A DNA stretch of 64,000 bases from Hyperoplus lanceolatus (GCA_026929865.2 CM049418.1:6099501-6163500); one strand, 5' to 3'; counted from the stretch's first letter, positions 10,501 to 34,943 are shown. Made by a program: numbers and translations. Notes: a model not told the origin generated them from the sequence alone.

Positions 10501-13452
10501 TCTACCGTAGGGATGTTTCAGCTCTCATTTGTGTCATTTAACTAATAAATCTGACTGTATTTCATATCAAACGGACACAGCGATGACTGTATTAAATGAC
10601 AAACTGTTAAAAACGATAACTGTATATAGCGTACATATCACATTTAAAGTAAGCTATATATTTTAGCAGAATACCATTCACTCTGATTCACAAAGTGTTC
10701 AAACTATATGAACAAGTACATAGTCATCTAACTGACTTGACAATCAGCATTAACTGATTGGATGCGATGTCCGTCAATATGAAAATACTTTATAAGGCCT
10801 ATGTGATACACTATAACCTACAGTCAGATCGTTTTTATCAGTTTGATATTTAATAGTCATTGCTGTGTCCCTTTGATATGAAATACAGTCAGATGTATAA
10901 ATTTAATGACAAGTGAAGTCCCTGCGATCGCTGTGGCATCGCCAGAGATAGGCTACTACAGACCCCCACATATCCTTCCGTAAGCACCATGCGTAAAACG
11001 GACACGAGTGACATCCCTGTTGCGCATGGAACTGCCACAAGTCATTCATGAAGAAAATAATTGCTGGAAACAATCTTAATCTCCTCCGCTGTTTCTATAT
11101 TTTTCTATAGCCTAGGCTACCTTTTTTAAATCAGTATAGGCTATGGTAGTACGTTCGACCAAGGTTAACACTAGAACCATCGCACTGCGGAGCTGTCAGC
11201 TGAGCCGGCTGACAGCTCCGCAGAGCCGGCTCAGCTGACAGCAGAGTGCGTCGGATTCTCCGTCTCAAAACATGTAAACGTGTGAAAAAATTAATGAATA
11301 ATCAATTAAAGCTTACCTTAAAATAAGTGTGCCATGTTACTGTTTGTTGTAATTAGGATTTTAGCTCATTTGGACGCTGTTTGGGCTGTCTGTTTTTATT
11401 GATATAGGCTATTGGCGATATTATATCTACTTTCAGTTTCCTTACTGACCCACCACGAAACGTGATTATTGTTCTTAAAGATACTAAGATTATAAAGCAA
11501 GAGGTGTTAAATAAATGTTTCGGTTTAGAAGGATTTCTAGTAATCTTTTATTCGCAAAGACTTGTCATGCAGCTTCGCATAAAATAAGCAGGAAATGGAA
11601 AATCGAACTCTGAGCAATCGATTTCAGCAGTGTACGTACGACGTAAGGAGTGTTTCTCCTAAGAGACCGTTCGGGAACCACGACTACAGAGGTAAACAAC
11701 TTTGGTAAGTCATAACGTAGGAGTCTTCGTAGCTCGCTAAGAGATGACGTTATCGGGAAACCGGCCCCAGAGCAGTTTATCAAGCTACTCCAGAGTTGAG
11801 CTGCAAAATAAATTGTAATTTAAATCGAAATCACAATATGACCTACTGCAATTTTCAAGTCGCAGGAAAGTGCAATGTTTCAATGTGTCAAAAATTGCAA
11901 TTGCAATATCAATCATATGAATCGCATAACATATCTTTTACTAAATTGTGAAGCCCTACTACAGAGTAGAGACAGTTCTTCTTCGGTTTCATATAAACCT
12001 TAAAACCATGCCTTGTTGTATCCCTACTCTTTAGGTATAAGTGCTGAGTGTCAACAGAGTCGCTCCCAGCTGCAGAACAGAGACATGGCCCTGCGTGTGC
12101 TGAAGGCCCGGCTCTACCAGAGCATCACAGGGAGGGACACGGAGCGGAGAAGCACCGCACGCAAGCAGCAGGTCAGCCAAGGAAAGCACACGCAATTGTT
12201 AATGTTAAAGGGACAGTTCAGTGTATTTCAAGTTGGGTTGTATGAGGTACTTATGCATAGTTAGTTTGTTACCTTATGGAGATGGCAGTCAGTGCAGTCA
12301 CTGTAAGTTTGGTGGAGACGTCGCTGTAGCAGAAGTCAGCATTATACTACTGATACAGAGGGGGCCAGCCAAAAAACTTTTCTTTCTGCTAGGTATATAA
12401 ATGCTAAGCTAAAAACTAAATGTCTGTTCAATTGTACGCTAAATTTGGGATTGTTACGTTCCTACGCCAACTATTGCCTGGACAGTGCAACGTATCAGCA
12501 GTAAAAATAAATCCTAAATTTAGCATAGGCCTAAAATTATATGGATATTTACTTTTAAGGTAAACATTTACATGCACATTAAGTATATACAACGCCACTT
12601 AAAAATACTGAACGATTCCTTTAATGTAATTTTCACAGATCTGTGTTCATTTTTGTCTCATAACTCCCCATGTCCTCTAACAACAGGTGGGCACACGTTC
12701 TCAGTCAGACAGGATTCGTTCCTACCACTTCAGCCAGGACAGAGTGACCGACCACAGGACCGGATATGTGACCAGAGACATTAAGGTTAGATGTTAGGGG
12801 GCGTCAATGGGTCTCCATGCTGCATGAATCTTAAAAATCTGTTAGACAATGTACTTCTTTATTTTATTGCCTTTTTGCCTCTTTGACTCTTTTCCATTAG
12901 TTATACTTCCCCTTAGTTCCAAATCGCATCCTCTCTCTTTTTACTATTCTACATACAGCTGATCAGAAAAAGCATGTAGTTAGCATGCAGTAGGCATACA
13001 ATTGGGACATACTTTTACTTATTTCATCATAAAATTGCGCCTTGAACTTGCCATTTGCCTATATCCATTGCATCGCTGGTTGTTTTCCCTTGGAGGTTGA
13101 GTCGATGTGACTTCACTTCCGGTGCACGGACGACTGTGGGTCAGAATCGCCCCCAAAAAGCTTCTGGTTTCCACATCAAAAATCATGACTAGATGTCGTA
13201 GGGCATCTGGGTATTTTTAAGCATGCTGCATCTAACCATGTGAATTGGGACATCCTAAAAAAAATTCTAAATACAATAGCAGGGAAGTATGGGGACTGGA
13301 AACACAACCTGACTCTTCCATGTATCCATATTTAGGAGTTCATGAAAGGAGGTGAAGCTCTCCATGATCTGATCTCAGACCTGCTTGAGCACGTGGAGAG
13401 GGAGGCTCTTCTGGAGGCCGTGGAGAAACCGTCTGGACAATCTACAGACTGA
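7544..13452 (+). CDS. mtrf1: mitochondrial translation release factor 1
   Basis: Nine coding exons (7544-7919, 8904-9001, 9097-9178, 9281-9388, 9737-9909, 10195-10312, 12035-12171, 12687-12785, 13336-13452) splice in frame to 435 aa; human MTRF1 is about 445 aa. The arginine-rich, acid-poor N-terminus fits a mitochondrial targeting peptide. A coiled region is followed by the class-I release-factor core. The catalytic GGQ loop (GAGGQSVN, Gln near residue 302) is intact, so peptidyl-tRNA hydrolysis should work. The decoding region reads [20 protein letters not shown] (residues 247-266); the extra PEVGLSSRM segment marks MTRF1 as opposed to MTRF1L, which has a shorter loop there. Human MTRF1 is reported to act at the nonstandard AGA/AGG stops of mitochondrial mRNAs. 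The first ATG was chosen. It converges with wbp4. Intron 6 carries a 1.4-kb transposon starting 11 bp after its donor site. Confidence 0.95.
7920..8903. other. mtrf1 intron 1
   Basis: GT at 7920 and CAG at 8901-8903 bound the intron. It contains AT-rich DNA and a G-rich stretch at 8460-8660 (GGGTGGGGGGAAGGAGGGGG near 8470). No RNA gene or element ends were recognised. Confidence 0.5.
10324..11768. mobile_element. 1.4-kb inverted-repeat DNA transposon
   Basis: The ends are a perfect 14-bp inverted repeat, GGGGCCGGTTTCCC at 10324 and GGGAAACCGGCCCC ending at 11768. Sub-terminal DNA on both sides repeats TTCGTAG, CCTACG and TTAACG-like motifs in both orientations, a layout seen in many non-autonomous elements. 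No transposase frame is present. The flanks (ACA and AGA) show no clear target duplication, so the superfamily is undecided. It begins only 11 bp inside mtrf1 intron 6. Confidence 0.75.
11186..11242. repeat. two overlapping hairpins
   Basis: GCTGTCAGCTGAGCCGGCT (11192-11210) is repeated as its exact reverse complement at 11224-11242. Overlapping it, CTGCGGAGCTGTCAGC (from 11186) has its complement GCTGACAGCTCCGCAG ending at 11223. The two stems share sequence and cannot form together. It lies inside the 10324-11768 transposon. Confidence 0.85.
12900..13275 (-). repeat. dispersed repeat, GGATGTCCCAAT family (fragment)
   Basis: The minus strand around 13240-13265 reads TTTTAGGATGTCCCAATTCA, matching the copies at 47.3 and 62.2 kb (TTTAGGATGTCCCAATACAT). 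The left side (GTTCCAAATCGCATCCTCT, TAGTTAGCATGCAGTAGGCA) resembles the ends of the same family. It fills much of mtrf1 intron 8. Confidence 0.45.
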
Positions 13453-13608
13453 CACAACCAGCCTCTCATTGGGTAGATGCATATAAACCAGAGCTGAAAT
13501 ATTTATTATTGAAAAGTTAATATTGCCTTTTAATGCTTGTGCAATAGTCACATTGCAAATTATGCAACTGAATCTCGCTCATACATAAGTTAAGACTTTT
13601 ATTTTTGT

Positions 13609-13614
13609 AATAAA
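13609..13614 (+). terminator. poly(A) signal, mtrf1
   Basis: AATAAA lies 157 bp after the mtrf1 stop codon and is the first canonical hexamer downstream. Confidence 0.6.
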
Positions 13615-14059
13615 ATATCAAAATTGTGTATTTTGTTTTGTGATAATTCCTGAAATAACACTACAGCTTTATAAATGTGTTATTTATTTTAAAATAATAA
13701 TGGAAAACTGATTCTAGGACTGTAGATATTTCTGGCAGTAAGATAAAAGTTGCACATATCTACTGAACATGTTTTTATAATGTAAACTTGTTGGTACATA
13801 TTTCTTAAGGATAATATATATATGTTAAGCATTTGTGCTCCATAGCTTTTGCCTTTTCAAATCGAGTGTAAACAGACCTCAGTGCTGTTCATGTGGGTCA
13901 GTGTCCATCATGATTTTGTGCCAATCGGGGTGCGGTGAAACCACCTATCAGCTTTATACACACGCTGTCACCAAAAACATGTCACACCCTGAATGTGTGT
14001 GCCAGCTGACCAGCTACTTTATCTGTCCTCTATTTGTCACATGAATTATGAGCATAACT

Positions 14060-14065
14060 TTTATT
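14060..14065 (-). terminator. poly(A) signal, wbp4
   Basis: TTTATT on the plus strand is AATAAA on the minus strand, about 450 bp past the wbp4 stop. Together with the mtrf1 signal it leaves about 450 bp between the two convergent 3' ends. Confidence 0.4.
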
Positions 14066-14517
14066 CAGCCGCGGTTAAAAAGCTTTACCTCCATTCAGTT
14101 CAAATTTCTAAATATATGCTGACATTGTTTTTCAATATCTGGACAGTGATAAACTATTGAGATCACATTTGCCCTTCTTTAATTACTCCTGTCCGTGCCG
14201 CCTTTTCAAAGTATGACATTTATACAACAAGTACTGCAGTATTTGTCTCCACAAGAATGCCTTGGAAGCAAAAAAAAAGAAAAAGCTTTTTGAATTGTTC
14301 TGTATAGACACATCTGCATGAAGGATTTCATCAAAATGCTCAGTCGGTGACGCTGACACTATGGCATACATGAAATGTAACGATAAAAGTGTTACAGATC
14401 TCAGTAGAAAGAAGACAACATGGATTGTGTCTTCTGGTCGACTTTAAGTATAATGAAAAATACACAATCAAAGATCAAGATGTCAAAAAGTTCCTAGAAA
14501 GAGTAAAAGTGTGTGTG

Positions 14518-17500
14518 TCAGTCGTCGTCGTTGTCTCTCTGTCGGAGGCGCCTGGATTTGCCGTTTTGCGTTTTGTTCTTCCTGAAGGTAGTGGCCGTCC
14601 CTCCATCCTCTCCCAGCGAGGTGATCACGCGCTCCTTGAACTTTGGTTTGGGCTCCGGTGGGACGTTGGCCGGAGCGCTGGCTGTGCTCCACTCCACCTG
14701 GGGCAGCTGTAAGTCCACTTTGGAGCTAGGGGAGAACAGAAAAAGGGAAAAACGGTTAAGACTCTGGTACACATGCATGTTTAGTCTTTATCAGGGTTTG
14801 TAAAGCTGCAGAAAAGTTCTGTATTATATACCCATAAAATGTAACACTAGTATATTTTTCCTTAAAGAGGACCTATTATACTACTTTTCTGGTCTTAATT
14901 TCTTGTTTTACACTGCTATAGAGCAACCTGACACGAATCACATCACAAAAAACTATGTAGATTTTCGGGAAGCTCTTTCTCTTATTTTGGCGATCCAGCA
15001 CGTCCTGTCAACACTTGGAGTGTGTGTGCTTCGGCCATCTCCGCTCCCTCCGCCTGTGCTTCGGCCATCTCCGCTCCCCCCCCCCTCCTGCAAACCCCAC
15101 TCCGTTGTGATTGGTTACCTTCCTTCCGGAACACTTTCAGGTATAAGGGCGCGAGGCAGACGCGAACAGGGAAGTGACAGCATTACTATACATGGAAACA
15201 TCCGCTTGGTGACGACACCAAGTTACATGCGACGTCACAAAGTTACAAAGCCTCAAAACGCTTTGAACACGTGACTTCTCGACTGGCTAGAATAGTGTCG
15301 ACACCCCAGACGGTCAGCAGGGAATACGTCGAAATGCATGTAAGTAATTATTTGATAATTTAGTATAGTTAAGCATGACTATAAATCATCATAACAACGT
15401 TTATAGGTCATAAAAGTCAAAAAGCATCATAGGTCCTCTTTAAGGCTATTTTGCATTAACTGCTAATACTCCTTATTAGTGTTCTCTACTGGCTCCTAAA
15501 GTATGCATAACACTTGATCTAGCATGCGTAACACTTGATCTAGCAGTCAAATTATGCATTTTATTTAGTTTTTAATGTTACAATTTTGTATTTATGCTGC
15601 TGTGTTAGCCAGGAGGAATCCCTTGAAAAAACAGATTGTTAATCTCAATTGGTATATTCCTGGTTTAAATAGCTGTTAATGAATATATCTACAAAAAGTC
15701 TATATCAGTATCCTAATAATCAACCATTTCAAAGTGCACCCACAATGGATCCTCCTCTTCCTGGATTTGTTCCCAGACCCCATATGGATTTTTAGGCTTT
15801 TTGGCGCGGCTCATCTCTGGCGGTGGCTTCTTATCCTCTTTCTTCTCCTCCGGGGGAGCTGTGGTGCTCTGGAGCTCTCCCTCCTTCTTCACCTCCTCTG
15901 CGTCAGTCTTTTCTTCTTTAGGAGATGAGTCATCGATGAACTCATCTTCACCCTCCTTTTCTGACGGCTCGCCTTCCGCTTTCCTTTTCTAAAAATCAAA
16001 ATGAGGAAAAGTGTCAGATTAAAAAGTTAATATTATATATTATATATATCTAGACTATTTCATTAATTCTGTCACTGCCATATGAGCATGTGAAACATCA
16101 ATGAGATCGCATAGATGTACTGTATGAATCAAGATTGCGATTTTCTTTCTACAATTAATTGTACAGCCCTACCCTGAAGCTGATCTTTGGGACAGTGGTT
16201 TGTTGGGCGGCCGATTCAGAGCCTCCCTCCTCTGTAGCTGCCACCGGGGCCCCACTGGAGCTGTCCTCTCCCCCCGACAGAGGCTCCGGCTGGGGGGTCT
16301 CAGGCTCCTCCTGCTGGCCCTCTGCCTCTCTCTTGGACCCACGTTCAGACGCTTCAATCGAAGGGAAGTCTGCAGGCTTCTCCCAGCTAGACTCTGTGAG
16401 GTGAGGACGGTTGGATGTGTGTCATGAATTTAAATTGTGATTAAAATTAATTATAGATAAATGATATAGATGTATTCATACAAATAAATGCCCACCTCCA
16501 GTCTCTGCGTTGTAGTAATATGTATAACCATCAGGACTGACTGCTTCCATCCAGGGACAGCTAGAAGGGCTCTAAAGAGAAACACAAGATTAAAGTATTT
16601 AAGTTGAAGTCAGCAATGCTTGTTGTCAAAATCACTTTGTCAAAATCAGTGAGTATCTCTCTAACAATTCTCTACCTGTCCGTGTTGTGTGAACTGAAAA
16701 AAAGTTCCAGTATTGAAAGACAAACCTAAGCTCTGTAAACATGCATGTTGCTGCTCAGTATGATTGGCCCCCTTTGTTTACATACCCGTTTACAGAGCCT
16801 AAGCTGTTTACAGATTTTTATTTTTTAGCGCACACACAGTACGCACAGGTAGTGGATCTTGTGGAGATATTCACTGATCCTGACAAATGTTAACAACAAG
16901 CGTTCTCTAGAATCGCTGACTCTCCCTTTTAATGTATGTTATCAGCAACCAACAGATTCCTCATTTATAGTACAAAGAATATTATACTTTACTTCAGTCT
17001 GTGGAGGCTGTGCAGAGGCCGAACTTTCCCCTGGTTTGTCCCATCGAGACTCTGTAGTTCAAGCAGAGGTATAGTTGAAATATGTTGATGAACAAGACTA
17101 GTTTAAATATTTATGTCAAAGAGGAAAGTGTGTTTCTCGTTTTGTCCCCACCTCCAGTCATTGCGTTGTAATAGTATGTGTGTCCGTCGTCCGTCTGTCC
17201 TTCAACCCAAACCGGCGCTTCTGATTGGTTCCTGGGTCTCTTGCTGAATTTCTCTTTCCTCTGCTGCGGTTTGCTGGCCTGTGGTTTGGCCTGGGGCGGG
17301 GGCTGTGTCGGTGTCGCTGTGGTCGTTACGGCTGGTGAATCTAATCCTAACACAAAAACACAACATTTGTAACGTCATCAAGGGGCAAAAGATCCTCTTG
17401 AGTCTTTTTAAATCCTACAATTCTATTCAATTTAGATTTTTCGGGTCACAATTCGAAATGATTTTTCAATTAATATATATATTTTTTTTGATTTCTCGGT

Positions 17501-19154
17501 ACAGTACATGGGAGGATTTCTGCTGTGTGCTAAGAAAAGCATTGTGGCATATTATGGCACGAAAGAGAAGTAATGTTACGTAGTTTACATGTGAAAGGTT
17601 TCATCAACTGATTGCAATAATGTAAAGTTTAAACACCATAAGAAAAAAGGCAACATTTATTCACGCTGTTAAACGTTTACACATCAGTGTGAGGATAAAT
17701 GAAAGTTAGACAATAGATTCAAACAATACTGTTATTTGGTAGGTTGAGGCTTGCTGCCTGTCTTGAACTTACAACTTTTAAAATTTAAATAAATAAATAA
17801 ATAAATACAATTGAATTTGGAAAATGGAAACTATGAATTGATTTGAAGACGGGAATTGTGACATGTATAATTTTTTTTAACCACCCCTACTCCTGAGTGG
17901 CTCAAATGTGACACATTATTTCCTTAAAAATGCAATAAAAATGTTTTACCTGCTGCCTCTCTTTCCATCCTCTTCAGATCCTCCTGATAGGCCTTATTCG
18001 CTGCCTCCTCCATGGCCTGAAACTGTTTATCCTGTTTCTGTTCCTGCTTCAGCTTGTCAATGCTCTTCTTTTTAATCTGCAGAAAGACAGACAGGTTGAT
18101 ATGAGTGACAGCAGTTAGCAGCCAATGTCAAGAGCGCTTGAGAGTCATGGCTGCGATGTCAGAGCCTTATCTCTGCTGCCAGTTCTGAGTGCCCTGCCAA
18201 GATGGGCACGTTTTTCACAGCTGTTAATGTTCAAGCCCGATTGATGAATAAAGATTAGGGATATGATCAAGGGTTTCTACACTAAAGTCAAGACTTTTTA
18301 ATGGGACAATTTTGTATAAATCATGACTTCTTTAGTTACGATAGAAAGTAATACATTTGGTATATTCGGAAATACACCACTTAAAAACCCAAAATAATCA
18401 TGTACAACTAAGATCGGATCATGCCATGCTGACCTGTGTGATGTTATTATGAAAGGCATTTGTAAATATTGAGAACATTATTCTTCCAAAGTATTGGGTT
18501 TTAGGCAACATTAGGAAAATGTCCACAAAATATTTAATTCCATGTCTAAGCATATTTTACACCTTTGAAAGCTTGAAGGCATTGTATTAACTATTACAAT
18601 GTATTTATTTCAGATACATTTGTTAAATTCCTTTTAAGGCAATTTACAGTCTGTGAGCATGTATTAAAAAAACAAGTGTGACAAATAATCATTTAAATAT
18701 ATAACGCAGATAAAAAAAACAGTGTTTAAATGTTAATACCTCAGTGATTTTTGCAGCCACATTTTCTTTGTGATTCTTCCCTCTTTCATGGAACTCAACA
18801 CTCTGTAAAAAAAGAAGAAAAACAAACGAGGAGAACACATTAGTACAACATGTGTGGTTGGTGTCCTGTGAAACCATGCACTGTTTCATCATGCCAACTC
18901 ACAGGCTTGTTGTCCGCAATCCAGCACTTGCAGTACTGACAGAACTTCCTCGGTTGTGACTTCCAGTAGTCAGCCCTGAAAAAACATAATATAACCATCA
19001 TCAGCAAACAAAACATGACAAATACTACCAATACAAGCATTACCTTTAGCTTTGGCAGCTAACATGGCTAACGTACTGAATACCTGCCCTAGATTATTAT
19101 GTATTTAACAGTATTTAACAGAATGTGATTAGCCATGTATCTCGCTACTTACAT
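14518..19154 (-). CDS. wbp4: WW domain-binding protein 4 (FBP21)
   Basis: Ten coding exons on the minus strand (19154-19153, 18975-18903, 18802-18740, 18076-17950, 17346-17152, 17051-16993, 16571-16496, 16393-16173, 15988-15744, 14725-14518) give 422 aa; human WBP4 is about 376. The first exon supplies only AT of the start codon and the second begins with the G. Residues 2-45 hold a U1-like matrin zinc finger (C13, C16, H30, H36; ADYWKSQPRKFCQYCKCWIA). Two WW domains follow: WW1 near 133-162 (W135, YYYN, W157) and WW2 near 177-207 (W180, YYYN, W202). A Pro/Gln-rich linker precedes WW1 and a long acidic tract follows WW2. The C-terminus (FKERVITSLGEDGG, NGKSRRLRQRD) matches the family end. FBP21 is a component of the spliceosome B complex that binds proline-rich splicing factors through its WW pair. 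The extra length lies in the linkers. Introns carry two MITEs. Confidence 0.93.
14862..15443. mobile_element. TTAA-flanked MITE, family 2, copy 1
   Basis: It is bounded by TTAA on both sides with inverted ends TTAAAGAGGACCTATTAT and GCATCATAGGTCCTCTTTAA. It is 582 bp long with no open frame of note. A second copy in the opposite orientation lies at 25457-26046. It occupies the last wbp4 intron. Confidence 0.85.
16599..16932. mobile_element. TTAA-flanked MITE, family 3, copy 1
   Basis: TTAA at both ends bounds 334 bp that share GTTTACATACC, GTTTACAGAGCCTA, GAGATATTCACTGAT and CAACAAGCGTTCTC with copies near 29.1 and 36.3 kb. The ends carry GAAGTCAGC and GCTGACTCTCCCTTTTAA, a degraded inverted repeat. 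It lies in a wbp4 intron between two WW-domain exons. Confidence 0.75.
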
Positions 19155-19705
19155 TTCAAGTATTGGTGGTTATAATGCGAGGGATGATTTTAAAAACGAA
19201 CAAAAATGAAAACAACCGCTTCTGCACATTTCAAGAATCACAACACTGTCCATTTGTGATGACGACAGTGGCAGTCGCGCGCGAGTACTCCCTCAAGCGG
19301 ATGCACGGTGGTAGGTAAAAATCCTTTATAGGTCCATGGTAAAAATATGTCTATGGTAAAAATAAGTAAATAAAAAGATTACATATATATATATATTTGT
19401 CCATAAAAGTATTCGTTTTGACAATATACACGGTCACTAAGAAATGTAGTTTGTTTATTAAGGACGTCGGGCAAAATAGTCGTTTTCTTTTTTTAGATAT
19501 ATTTTATTGTCCCTCGTGCAGTGGAGACGTGACAGAACATATCAACATCTGTAATGAACTCACTAATATGGACGTGTTTTATAATAGGTCCATGCTCGCT
19601 AATACACTCCAAACTTTAACCAATGCCATAAATGTAGAAACATTCAAGCTCCAAGTGCGTCATGTCTGTCGATATGATCCCATATTTTCTGAACAATGTC
19701 ATGCG

Positions 19706-19777
19706 TCCCATATGGTCTAGCGGTTAGGATTCCTGGTTTTCACCCAGGCGGCCCGGGTTCGACTCCCGGTATGGGAA
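19706..19777 (+). tRNA. tRNA-Glu(TTC)
   Basis: A 72-nt sequence folds as a complete cloverleaf. The acceptor arm is TCCCATA with TATGGGA and discriminator A. The D arm holds the A box (TGGTCTAGCGGTTAGGA). The anticodon stem CCTGG/CCAGG encloses the loop TTTTCAC with anticodon TTC at 19739-19741, and the T arm GGGTTCGACTCCC is the B box. No intron and no encoded CCA are present, as expected for a nuclear gene. A T-run (CTCTTTTCG) follows at about 19781-19789 as RNA polymerase III terminator. The sequence is almost identical to the vertebrate tRNA-Glu(TTC) I recall. It stands alone between divergent wbp4 and gk. Confidence 0.97.
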
Positions 19778-20274
19778 CGACTCTTTTCGTCCTTTGCCTA
19801 CACGAATTGGGGGTATTGGATCTCACAACAAATCTACAACCTTAGTTTGATAGATGGATATAAATTGCAGTGTTGCAATATGATAAGACCAGCATCTTTG
19901 CTGCTAATTGAGTGTTTTATTACATCTTATAATAATTAATACATATAATAATGAATTGTTTTTTTTAAATACAAATGTACAATTGAACTGGATACCTCGC
20001 TTCGATTGACAGAATGCTTTTATTTTATTTTAATACATGTTTTTGATAGTCAGAATGATGCGAATGAGAAAAATTTGGCTCAACTGTTTGCGTCATCACG
20101 TAGAGGGGCCGGGGCGAACGTTATTACGTGTAAATTCCGCGACCGACCCACTGCCCGCCCGTCTTTCCTTTGGTGCTTGAGCCGCTTTGCCGGTTGGTGT
20201 TAATCGGGTTTCCCCGGATCTCTCTCTCCAGTCCGGTGCCAAAGTCCCGGTGGCTGCACATGAACGGCACCGGC
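19778..20274 (+). promoter_or_regulatory. gk upstream region
   Basis: The 3' part (20085-20274) is the most CG-rich DNA locally and just precedes the gk start. It holds TGCGTCATCACG, a CRE/AP-1-like motif, near 20089-20100 and GGGGCCGGGGC at 20105. No TATA box is evident. The transcription start is not determinable here. Confidence 0.35.
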
Positions 20275-32553
<12,279 letters not shown>

Positions 32554-33128
32554 GCTGAGACTCCAGACAGCGTTAAAGCAAAGAGGAAATGCTTGCCACC
32601 ACGCACACTCTCCATTGCACTCTCCTGCTCAACTTTTTGTCCATTATTTCCCTTCATTTTACAGCAGAAAGGAACAAATTGGTACATTCAGATGTTAATT
32701 TAAGCGGGAGTATGCATGCAGTGTTTTTTTACAATGTTAATATTGTTTTAATTACTGAGCCTATTTATGTAGACACTCTGCCAATGCTACTGTAGTTCAC
32801 ATTGTTGTAATTATTCCATGGTTGTTTAGTGGACTTGGTATTTATCTTTTGTTCGTCACACCACTGTTAACCCCCTGAATTAATGTCTAGTTGTCCAGCT
32901 ACAGAGGACCTTTACAAGCACTTTATATTGTTTTTGTCTTTTGGCAGCCGTGTACTAACAAAGTCTAATATATATTTTTTCTAACTATTTGGGTTAAGAC
33001 ATTGAACTGACACATGTTGCTTCTTGTACATAATTTGTTTTGTAGGCAGTGAAAATGTCTTGTGTGATTGACAATGAAGAATCAGCAGACAAGGTTTGTG
33101 TTTCAGGGCCCAGATATAATGACATAGG

Positions 33129-33134
33129 AATAAA
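33129..33134 (+). terminator. poly(A) signal, gk
   Basis: AATAAA lies 576 bp past the gk stop codon. A further ATTAAA near 33704 is an alternative. Confidence 0.45.
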
Positions 33135-33199
33135 CACTTATGTTTGTCTAATTCTATGAATTTGATGATTAGAATTTCTCCAAAAGACAGAAACCAACC

Positions 33200-34500
33200 A
33201 AGAGGGACAAAAGTGCAGCAGCAGTTAAATAAGTAATTTATTTTGTCGCTCTAAGCTTTTTGTCTGGAAGCTTGAAGTCCAATTTTATGACTTAAACATT
33301 GTCTTTTTGCAGGTTTGAAACTGACCCCACAAAAACCTGAATTTATTCAATAGTAACTTCTACGACATACAAAATATCTCTGAAATTATGCGAAAAGAGG
33401 GAATAATTTGTGTTCATCCTTACATAGACTGTCAATGAAGCTTTATTGTACTAAAATGTTAGTTTTCTTTAAATTATTTACATAATACTTTACTCAAACA
33501 GATTTTTTTTTAAAGTACAGAAACACAAATTCTAAAAAAAATATTTGCAATAGCTGTGTAGTGAATGAATGTCAGTATTTATTCTATCCCCAAACATTTG
33601 TCGTGTGTGTGTGTGGATCTGAAACCAAATCAAAAGCCAGTGTTTCTGTTTGCATTGAGGCATTGTGGGGATTTTGTTTAAGAAATGGTTCAGTGTCTGC
33701 TCTCATTAAAAGTTTGAAATGACTGCGCTCGGAGGCTCTTAGTGCTCTTTTGGGACATGAAACACGATTTAATGACGTATATCAAGTTATTAAAAGTCAA
33801 ATTTAGAAAAAATTAAGGAATTATTATAATTAAGTGTGTTACTCAAGTAGGACGTTAAGACTGTTGGCTTTGGTGATGAATTGTTTCATATTTAACAATG
33901 ACATTTCATTCTCTTCAACCCAGGAACCAAAATGAAAATAGTTGAACAAGTTCTGCAACACATTAAAAGGACATTGAGAGGCTTATATTTTGAAGCATGT
34001 ACATACAGTTTTGCAAATCTACTGCCCTGTTCTGTGACTTTTTTATTTAAAATACAACTTATTTCCTCTGCTATCATGAGCAGCATTGCACACTGAAACA
34101 CACTGTATTAACACTAAGTCTTTCCTTGAATGGGTGTAGTCCCAACCACACTCGTGCCATGGCAACCACAAAAGCAAAGTTATTATACATTTCCGGCAAT
34201 TCAACTTAGTGTATGTTTAGCTTTGTGGAAAGTCACATAACAGATGTGTTTTTTAACTTGAGTGAGTATTCATTATTAAACCAAAAGTATTTTTTTCAAT
34301 ATCGCAATACACATTTTATCCTATGATGGAAATTTCATATGAGTTAAATGTAAAACTGTTTTTGACTTGCAGTTAAAGCTACTGATTCACTTACAGGCTG
34401 AATTGCTCAGTGGTTTTTTGCTTATGTAAGCAGCACATTGACCTCATTTGCATATCAACTGACGCTCAGTACTTTGTTTATTTGCTTTTGAGGAGTGGAC
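33200..34500. other. gk to nfkbiz spacer
   Basis: AT-rich DNA with no convincing frame or transposon ends. It should contain the nfkbiz promoter, but I could not place a clear NF-kB site or TATA box. Confidence 0.4.
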
Positions 34501-34512
34501 TTCAAACTGACA

Positions 34513-34943
34513 GGTAAGGTGACACCTCGTTATTTTTAATCCGCTTGAAATTTAGATAAAAATATCTGCAAATAAAAAGTTATTAAACTAAATTCAGCTG
34601 TATCTATCTCATTGAATAAATTAGTGACTGAATGTTTGACACCTTTTATTTTGAAAAAAACCCATCAGACTCATTTCAGGAACCTGTCAACCAGGAAGGC
34701 AGCCAGGTGAGTGTGGCAGTTATTCTTTTAAACACAGTCTATGAAGTTGTACCTTTCAACTTCATACATTTCTCGTACTCCTGCGACAGGTGGATGAAGG
34801 CCAAGAGGGGTGAGTCATATGCACACCTTTCTATTGAATTACACTGACACTTGACTTGTGTTGACAGGCCACTTGACATTCTAGGTGTGTGTGTGTGTTA
34901 CAGGTGGAGTTTGCGCTGCGTTAATAAATGACTCCGTAAAACA
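34513..34943 (+). promoter_or_regulatory. possible small 5' UTR exons of nfkbiz
   Basis: Canonical splice pairs bracket very small segments: a donor CAG|GTAAGG at 34514, then 34680-34706 (27 nt, TTTCAG to GTGAGT), 34790-34809 (20 nt, GACAG to GTGAGT) and 34904 onward (TTACAG). A TGA in frame lies 15 bp before the ATG at 34944, so these would be untranslated in that reading. This is inferred only from splice motifs. Confidence 0.3.
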
